Source: Gemmatimonadota bacterium (GTDB taxonomy: Bacteria; Gemmatimonadota; Gemmatimonadetes; Longimicrobiales; Gaopeijiaceae). From it: 64,000 nucleotides of DNA. The stretch covers positions 558,001 through 622,000 of the forward strand of contig JAWKQO010000003.1 of assembly GCA_041390105.1 (NCBI GenBank), given 5' to 3'. Below the pieces are notes generated by a model, which saw only the letters and a list, made by a program, of their open reading frames with translations, ran no database searches and had not been told where the DNA came from. A program made the translations under genes and the position numbers. Below are positions 58,883 through 64,000 of this stretch, piece by piece (the stretch's first letter is position 1; each line of letters begins with the position of its first letter).

Positions 58883-61306
58883 TCACTCCTGCCGGATGGC
58901 CACCAGCGGATCCACTCGCGCCGCGCGCAGCGCCGGGCCGGCCGTGGCCATCAAGCCGACCGCCGCCATCACCAACAGCACCACCCCCAGCGTGCGCGGG
59001 TCGCCCGCCTCCGTCCCGTAGAGCAGTCCTTGCAGAAGGCGCGTCACCGCCAGCGAACCCAGCAGGCCCAGCACGCTGCCCGCCAGCAGCAGGCGAGCGC
59101 CATCCCAGAGCACCATGCCCAGGACTTGGCGCGCGTCTGCTCCCAGGCTCATGCGGATGCCGATCTCGGCGGTGCGCTCGCTCACCAGGAAGGAAAGCAC
59201 ACCGGCCAACCCCACGGCGGCGATCACCAGCGCCACCAGCCCCAACATTCCCACCAGGAACGTGTTCAGGCGCTCGGCGGCGATCTTCTCCTGGCGGATC
59301 TCCTCGAGCGTGGCGATGCGCAACACCGGCGCCGCCGGTGCCATCTCGTTGATGATGCGTTGCACCTCGGCGCCGAGCGCGGGCGCTCCCTCACCCCGGA
59401 TCACGAACGCGCCCGGGTAGTAGGCCAGGTCGTTCTGGGTGAGGGGCTGGTACAGGGTGGGAGGCGGTGGCTGGTCCGGACCGTCGTCGCGGGTGTTGCT
59501 CACCACGCCCACGATCGTGCGCCAGTCCTCCTGCATGCCGATGGCGGAAAGCACCTCTCCGGTCCAGGTGACCCGCCGACCCAAGGGGTCGTCGTCGCCG
59601 AACAGCCGCTCGGCGAGCGCCTGGTTGATGATGGCCACGCGCGCGCTGCCCGCTTCGTCTGTCGCAGCAAACCCGCGGCCCGTCAGGATGCTCATGCCGG
59701 CTGCGTCGAAGAAGTCGGGGGTGGCGGTGCGGTACTCGGCCAGCGGGATGGGCTCACCGGGCGCAACGGGCCGCCCCTCCGCCTTGATCTCCAGCTTCAC
59801 CTGGTTGCCGCGCAGCGGAACGCTGAGGCCCACCCCCACGTTCTGCACGCCGGGAAGCGCGGCGATGCGCCGCGCCATCTCCTCCTGCAGCGCCACGACC
59901 TGGTCGGGCACCTGGCCTTCCAGAGTGGACGGCGCCTCCAGCGTGAGCGTGTTCTCCACCTTCACGCCCGGATCCACGGCGTTGAGCACCAGGAGCGTGC
60001 GCCCCAGGAGCCCGGCTGCGGTCAGCACGGTGACGCTGGCCGCCACCTGCGCGACCACCAACCCACGCTGCAGTCGACGACCGCCTCGTGTGGTGCGCGT
60101 GCCCGAGCGCGTGAGGGCGGCACCACCCTCTTGGCCGCCCAGCCCCGGCGCGAAGGCGAACGCCACCGCCGCCAGACACGCCACCAAGGTGGTGAAGATC
60201 AGGACCACCGGATCCATCTGGATCTCGCTGGCCCGCGTGGTGAAGCGACCCGCGAAGCTCACCAGGAGGCCCAGCCCCAGGTAGGCGAACCCCAACCCCA
60301 GCACTGCACCCGCCCCCGCCAGGATGCCGCACTCGGTGAGCAGGATGCGGCGCAGGCCCGCGCGTCCGGCCCCCAGGGCCCAGCGGACCGCGAACTCGCG
60401 GTCGCGGCGCAGGTTGCGAGTCAACACCAGGTTGGCCGCGTTGGCGCAGGTCACCAGCAGCAACAGACCTGCCGCTGCCATGAGCAGATAGAGCGTGATG
60501 CGCGCCTTGGACACCAGCGCTTCGCGCAGTGGGGTGACGCTCAACTCGTAGCCCGCCGCCGGATCGTAGTTGTCCGGGTAGTCGGCGTACATCCGGGTGG
60601 CCACCAGCTCCAGCTCGCTGCGGGCCGCGTCGAGGGTCGAGCCCGGTGCCAGTCGCCCGAACACGTCGTCCATCCGGTGGGAACGGCCGTGCACCATCTC
60701 CGCGCCCATGTGGTGCGGACTGGTGACGATGTTCACGAACACGTCCGTCTGGCCGGGGAACGCGGGCGCGGGCTCCACCACACCGACGATGGTGGTGGAG
60801 CGACCGTTCATCTCCACGCTGCGCCCCAGGACGGACGGGTCCTGACCGAAGGCACGGCGCCAGTAATCCCAGGTGAGGACCATGACGGGGTCTGCGGCGG
60901 CGCCGGAGTCTCCCGGGCCCAGCACCCGGCCCAGCACCGGGCTCAGGCCCATCACGTCGAAGTAATTGGCACTGACCACGCCCGCTTGCACTTCAGTCGG
61001 CCGGTCGGTCCCCAGCATCGTGAACGGCATGGCCGAGTACTCGGCGATCTCGTCCAGGGCGTCGACGCCTTCACGGAAGTCGATGATCTCCGGCACGGAG
61101 AACTTCACGTCCTCCATCCCCGCTCGGGCCGCCGACTGCTGTACGTAGACGATCTGGTCGCCGCCTTCGTGGGGAAGCGGCCGCAGGAGCACCCCGCGGA
61201 AGACGCAGAACACGGCGGTGGTGGCCCCGATCCCGAGCGAGAGCGTGAGCACGACCAGCGCCGAGAAGCCGGGCGTCTTGAGCAGCGAACGGAAGGCATA
61301 CCGCAT
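58883..61306 (-). CDS. ADOP/MacB-type ABC transporter permease
   Basis: An 807-residue permease with two MacB-core/FtsX units: RYAFRSLLKTPGFSALVVLT, SLGIGATTAVFCVFRGVLL, LVTCANAANLVLTRNLRRDR in the first, and LVVAQVAASVTVLTAAGLLG, VLSFLVSERTAEIGIRMSLG and RAARVDPLVAIRQE in the second. It lacks the N-terminal ADOP extension found in the 46.8-kb copy. There is no ATPase gene beside it and no PadR. It converges on tctA, 21 bases apart. Confidence 0.88.
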   Translation of the reverse strand: MRYAFRSLLKTPGFSALVVLTLSLGIGATTAVFCVFRGVLLRPLPHEGGDQIVYVQQSAARAGMEDVKFSVPEIIDFREGVDALDEIAEYSAMPFTMLGTDRPTEVQAGVVSANYFDVMGLSPVLGRVLGPGDSGAAADPVMVLTWDYWRRAFGQDPSVLGRSVEMNGRSTTIVGVVEPAPAFPGQTDVFVNIVTSPHHMGAEMVHGRSHRMDDVFGRLAPGSTLDAARSELELVATRMYADYPDNYDPAAGYELSVTPLREALVSKARITLYLLMAAAGLLLLVTCANAANLVLTRNLRRDREFAVRWALGAGRAGLRRILLTECGILAGAGAVLGLGFAYLGLGLLVSFAGRFTTRASEIQMDPVVLIFTTLVACLAAVAFAFAPGLGGQEGGAALTRSGTRTTRGGRRLQRGLVVAQVAASVTVLTAAGLLGRTLLVLNAVDPGVKVENTLTLEAPSTLEGQVPDQVVALQEEMARRIAALPGVQNVGVGLSVPLRGNQVKLEIKAEGRPVAPGEPIPLAEYRTATPDFFDAAGMSILTGRGFAATDEAGSARVAIINQALAERLFGDDDPLGRRVTWTGEVLSAIGMQEDWRTIVGVVSNTRDDGPDQPPPPTLYQPLTQNDLAYYPGAFVIRGEGAPALGAEVQRIINEMAPAAPVLRIATLEEIRQEKIAAERLNTFLVGMLGLVALVIAAVGLAGVLSFLVSERTAEIGIRMSLGADARQVLGMVLWDGARLLLAGSVLGLLGSLAVTRLLQGLLYGTEAGDPRTLGVVLLVMAAVGLMATAGPALRAARVDPLVAIRQE

Positions 61307-61437
61307 GGTGGTCTATCCGGAGTGAAGGTCCAGTGCGGGCAGATCGGCCGGCCGCCATCGGCACGGGGAGGGCGCCTGCCCTCCTACGTACACGTCGAAC
61401 GGCAGGCCCGTTTCTCGACAGGGGGCCTGGCCGGTGC

Positions 61438-61917
61438 TCATGAGCTCACCAACGTGGCTAGAACCTCGTCCAGCTCGTTGAACTGCTCGCCGGCCGCGCC
61501 GGAGCTTCCGGATGCGATCGCGTCGTCGAGGGCCTGCTTCGAGGGATAGAGTTCGTGCAGGACCAGGAGTGTGGTGCCGCTTTTTTCCTCGAAGGTCACA
61601 GTGGTAAGGGCACCGTCGGCGCCCTCCTCGTTCGTCCAGACGATGCGCGAGTGAGGCGTCACCTCGACGTACCGACCGAAGAACGCCATGGGCTGTTCGA
61701 AGTCGGGGTGACTGAACACGAAGCGGTAGGTCCCCCCGGTACGGACATCGGCCTCGCAAGACACGAACGATATCCCGAACGACTTCGGCGTCCACCAACG
61801 CTTGAGCAGCTCAGGCTTGGTCCATGCCTCGAAGACCACGCGCGCGGGGGCGTTGAACGTACGGGTGATGACGAGCTCACGCTCAGAGGTTCGTTCCAGG
61901 GTCGTGGGGTTCTTCAT
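61438..61917 (-). CDS. SRPBCC/AHSA1-domain protein
   Basis: A 159-residue AHSA1-like protein: ELVITRTFNAPARVVFEAWT (13-32), LLKRWWTPKSFGISFVSCEA, GGTYRFVFSHPDFEQPMAFF and TTVTFEEKSGTTLLVLHELY. Its ATG overlaps the stop of the ArsR-like gene (61914-61917), forming the classic ArsR-AHSA1 pair. Ligand unknown. Confidence 0.87.
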   Translation of the reverse strand: MKNPTTLERTSERELVITRTFNAPARVVFEAWTKPELLKRWWTPKSFGISFVSCEADVRTGGTYRFVFSHPDFEQPMAFFGRYVEVTPHSRIVWTNEEGADGALTTVTFEEKSGTTLLVLHELYPSKQALDDAIASGSSGAAGEQFNELDEVLATLVSS

Positions 61918-62291
61918 GGGGATGTCTCACGTTCTCGGTTTGCGTGCATCGACTGTTCCCTCTCTTTCAGCTCGTCAACGATCTTGTCCACTTCGTCGAA
62001 GCGTTCGACCCAGAGTTGACGGTAGCGCTCGATCCAGGCCGTCTCCGCCTCCAGCCTGCGTTGGCCCAGCCTACAGGTCCGCACGCGCCCAACCTTCGCC
62101 GTCGTAACGAGCCCCGCCCGCTCCAGGACGACGACGTGCTTCTTGATGCCCGTGAGGGTCATCTGGAACGTCTCGGCAAGGTCCGTTATCGAAGCGTCCG
62201 TACGCCCCAGCCGCTCCAGAATGCCACGTCGCGTGGGATCCGAGAGCGCGGCGAACGAGGCATCGAGCTGGGCCGTCTTATATTGAACCAT
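61914..62291 (-). CDS. ArsR-family transcriptional regulator
   Basis: A 125-residue winged-helix regulator: DASFAALSDPTRRGILERLG, ASITDLAETFQMTLTGIKKH, VVVLERAGLVTTAKVGRVRT, with the later WIERYRQLWVERFDEVDKIV typical of the SdpR-like, AHSA1-linked subgroup. No thiol sensor motif is present. The ATG at 62291 lies at the predicted transcription start inside a 30-base near-palindrome. It is coupled to the SRPBCC gene. Confidence 0.9.
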   Translation of the reverse strand: MVQYKTAQLDASFAALSDPTRRGILERLGRTDASITDLAETFQMTLTGIKKHVVVLERAGLVTTAKVGRVRTCRLGQRRLEAETAWIERYRQLWVERFDEVDKIVDELKEREQSMHANRERETSP

Positions 62292-62327
62292 ATGGTTCAG
62301 TATAAGGACAGAGGGAGCGGAGTGCAA
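62277..62327 (-). promoter_or_regulatory. promoter and 30-base near-palindrome over an ArsR-type start codon
   Basis: Minus-strand TTGCAC (plus-strand 62322-62327) and TATACT (62299-62304) are 17 bases apart, and the ATG at 62289-62291 falls at the expected transcription start. The dyad 62277-62306 has inner arms TGAACCATATGGTTCA with outer CTTATA/TATAAG, symmetric at 28 of 30 positions. Repressor bound here would cover the -10 and the start codon. Confidence 0.75.
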
Positions 62328-62338
62328 GGGCAGCCTCG

Positions 62339-63031
62339 TTACTCGAACTGCTCTCGGAAGGCGTGGAGCTCCGCCCGCAGCTCGGCCACTTCCTCGCGCA
62401 GGGCGCCGACCTCCTGCTCCAGCGCCTCGACCCGGTCGGTCGTCGAGGAGGTGGGCGCAGGAGTCCGGCCGGGAGTCCCCTCCTGGGGTCGGGGCCCTGC
62501 TCTTGGGCTCGCCTCCTCCGTGGGAGCGTCCTCCGAAGGGGGACCCGCCAGGAGGTGCATGTAGCGGACGTCCTTCTGCCCTGGCCGCTTGGGGAGTGCG
62601 GTGACCAGCGGTGGATCCAGGGCTGCGAGTGAGTCGAGCGTGATCTCCACATGGCTCGGGTCCACGAACTCGAACGCCCGGGCCGTGCGGGTCCGGATCT
62701 CGCCCGCCGTCTGCGCGCCACGGAGCAGCAACACGGAGAGCGCGGCCAGCTCGGGACGGTGCAGATGCAGCCGCTCCCCCATCTCCTCGCGGTACCGCAT
62801 CGCGCGAGCGCCCCGGTGGATCCCCCGTGCGAGCGACCGCTTGGAGAGGCGCTCCAGCGCGCGGCGCACGGTCTCCTCGTCCAGCGACATGACCGGATCC
62901 CGGCTCGAGGTCTGGTTGCAGGCCGCCACCAGGGCGTTGAGCGTGAGCGGATAGTTATCGGGAGTGACGAGCTCCTTCTCCATCAGGGCGCCGAGCACCC
63001 GCACGGCGATCTCGTCCAGCGGCTCGTTCAT
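62339..63031 (-). CDS. DUF480 (YceH-like) protein with coiled-coil tail
   Basis: A 230-residue protein. Two winged-helix DUF480 modules: VRVLGALMEKELVTPDNYPL, NALVAACNQTSSRDPVMSLD, RYREEMGERLHLHRPELAAL and SVLLLRGAQTAGEIRTRTAR. A Pro/Thr-rich linker (about 170-200) leads to a C-terminal coiled coil of LEQEV/LREEV/LRAEL heptads. ATG 63031 (MNEPLDEI). Function unknown; proteins of this family may bind DNA. Confidence 0.88.
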   Translation of the reverse strand: MNEPLDEIAVRVLGALMEKELVTPDNYPLTLNALVAACNQTSSRDPVMSLDEETVRRALERLSKRSLARGIHRGARAMRYREEMGERLHLHRPELAALSVLLLRGAQTAGEIRTRTARAFEFVDPSHVEITLDSLAALDPPLVTALPKRPGQKDVRYMHLLAGPPSEDAPTEEASPRAGPRPQEGTPGRTPAPTSSTTDRVEALEQEVGALREEVAELRAELHAFREQFE

Positions 63032-63053
63032 TTTGGTCCTGTGTGTGTGTGGA

Positions 63054-64000
63054 CTATGCTGTTTGCGCCAAGGCCCACGCTGCGGCCTCCGCCACCACCC
63101 CGTCCGCATCCGACTGCGCCGCCACCAGCTCGCTCACCGCCTCCGGGTCGGGTCGGTCACTGTTGGCAAGCCAGTTCCCCATCGCAATCGCTGCGTTCCG
63201 CCGCAACCCCGTGTACCCGGCTCTGCGGATGGCGGAGCCCCGTGTGAACGCATCCCACTGCTCCGGTGTCATGCGCAGGAGGTCGACCAGCGGCGGGGCC
63301 ACGGTGCCCGGAAGCGCGTGCCCGCGCCCCCGCGTTGCCGCGGCAAGGTCTCCGGCCGCATGCGGCTCGACACCGAACGGCCGCTCTGCGGGCCCTCGCG
63401 CCGCGTAGGCAGGCTCCGACGTCTTCCCGGCAAACCGCACGTTGAACGGGCACACCTCCTGGCAGATGTCGCACCCGAACACGCGGTTGCCGATCGCGGA
63501 GCGTAGCTCGAGCGGAATCGGTCCGCGGTGCTCGATGGTCAGGTAGCTGATACAGCGCCGCGCATCCATGCGAGGTGCGCCGTGCTCGTCTCGGCCCAGC
63601 AGCGCGCCCGTGGGACATCCGTCCAGACAGGCCCGACACGTCCCGCAGTGGTCGCGCACCGGCTCCGCAGCCGGCTCGAGCTCCAGGACGACCAGCAACA
63701 CGCCCAGGAAGAAGTACGAGCCACGGCGCGGATGGATCAGCATGGTGTTGCGACCGAACCAACCGAGCCCGGCCCGAAGGCCCAGCTCGCGCTCGAGCAA
63801 AGGGCCCGTGTCCACGTAGGCGCGGCCCGCGACCGTGCCGCCCACCTCCTGCTCCAACCAACGGTGAAGCGCCAGCAGCTTGGCCTTCATCACCTTGTGG
63901 TAGTCTCGACCGCGGGCATAGCGGGCAATGATGGCCCGATCCGCGGGCGCGACCTCCCCTCCGTCAGGGTCGCCGTAGTCGTGCGCCACCACGATGGCCG
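63054..64000 (-). CDS. queG: epoxyqueuosine reductase (partial)
   Basis: The C-terminal 315 codons of QueG, which reduces epoxyqueuosine to queuosine in tRNA using cobalamin and two [4Fe-4S] clusters; the N-terminus lies beyond the right edge. DYHKVMKAKLLALHRWLEQE, GLGWFGRNTMLIHPRRGSYF and the two ferredoxin-type motifs CGTCRACLDGCPTGAL and CDICQEVCPFN are canonical. The C-terminal segment has HEAT-like helices (GYTGLRRNAAIAMGNWLANS). It is followed by the DUF480 gene 22 bases on, in the same direction. Confidence 0.93.
   Translation of the reverse strand, partial: AIVVAHDYGDPDGGEVAPADRAIIARYARGRDYHKVMKAKLLALHRWLEQEVGGTVAGRAYVDTGPLLERELGLRAGLGWFGRNTMLIHPRRGSYFFLGVLLVVLELEPAAEPVRDHCGTCRACLDGCPTGALLGRDEHGAPRMDARRCISYLTIEHRGPIPLELRSAIGNRVFGCDICQEVCPFNVRFAGKTSEPAYAARGPAERPFGVEPHAAGDLAAATRGRGHALPGTVAPPLVDLLRMTPEQWDAFTRGSAIRRAGYTGLRRNAAIAMGNWLANSDRPDPEAVSELVAAQSDADGVVAEAAAWALAQTA

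Noticed and set aside
59030..61549. 839-codon open frame on the plus strand
   Set aside because: It is antisense to the ADOP permease; translation is His/Gln/Arg-rich with no family pattern, as expected from the high GC content.

Overview
The window is GC-rich chromosomal DNA with dense genes, short gaps and many ATGA/GTGA start-stop overlaps. Three orphan ADOP-type ABC permeases (duplicated MacB/FtsX, no ATPase), PadR regulators, an ECF/DGPF pair, a relic of a 6-bladed beta-propeller protein, an M19 dipeptidase and Tat- or lipobox-bearing exported proteins together suggest Gemmatimonadota or Acidobacteriota, with Gemmatimonadota more likely. This is inferred from gene content. No rRNA, tRNA, transposase, integrase, CRISPR array or replication origin was seen.

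Layout. 1-5.7 kb: partial ECF sigma factor, M19 dipeptidase, a FemAB-like/alpha-alpha-toroid pair, and a 5'-nucleotidase split into two genes in reversed domain order. 5.7-11.5 kb: an AAA/DUF4143 ATPase behind a Fur-box-like palindrome, a phosphoesterase-ACR3 arsenite efflux operon, a Fic enzyme, and a degenerate propeller gene. 11.5-21.3 kb: dinB, PadR, a sodium:solute symporter with a probable CTG start, a flavodoxin, a large surface lipoprotein, a divergent VOC/TetR pair, and a DGPF/ECF42-type pair. 21.4-28.2 kb is an accessory block: an AbrB/PIN toxin-antitoxin pair, two antitoxins without visible toxins, arsM and arsR, and then a three-gene SIR2 / small protein / zinc-hook SMC-like ATPase operon that looks like a Lamassu (DdmABC, ABC-3C) defence system with a SIR2 effector. 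28.5-32 kb: an ADOP permease fused in frame to a RelE/ParE-like toxin behind a Phd-like antitoxin, followed by a gene-free stretch with regularly spaced repeats. 32-46.8 kb: small enzymes, regulators and membrane proteins, a trypsin-like protease, VapBC, an ankyrin protein and an erythromycin-esterase-like lipoprotein. 46.8-64 kb: two more ADOP permeases (one with PadR), a tight operon of acyltransferase, E1-like adenylating enzyme, double-GNAT protein and dihaem cytochrome c, a sugar-isomerase-like protein, a TctCBA transporter, an ArsR/SRPBCC pair, a DUF480 protein and a partial queG.

How the parts work together. The arsenic genes are scattered over 15 kb but share an operator, ATCAA-N6-TTGAT, found three times: before the efflux operon, before arsM and before arsR. 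In two cases it lies in a 16-bp spacer between -35 and -10 elements. Several autoregulators (arsR, the ArsR-like gene at 62 kb, VapB, TetR) appear to be leaderless or nearly so, with an operator at or over the start codon. The best candidate for an unusual system is the SIR2/SMC operon at 24.3-28.2 kb. The second is the E1/GNAT/cytochrome operon at 50.1-54.7 kb, whose product I cannot name.
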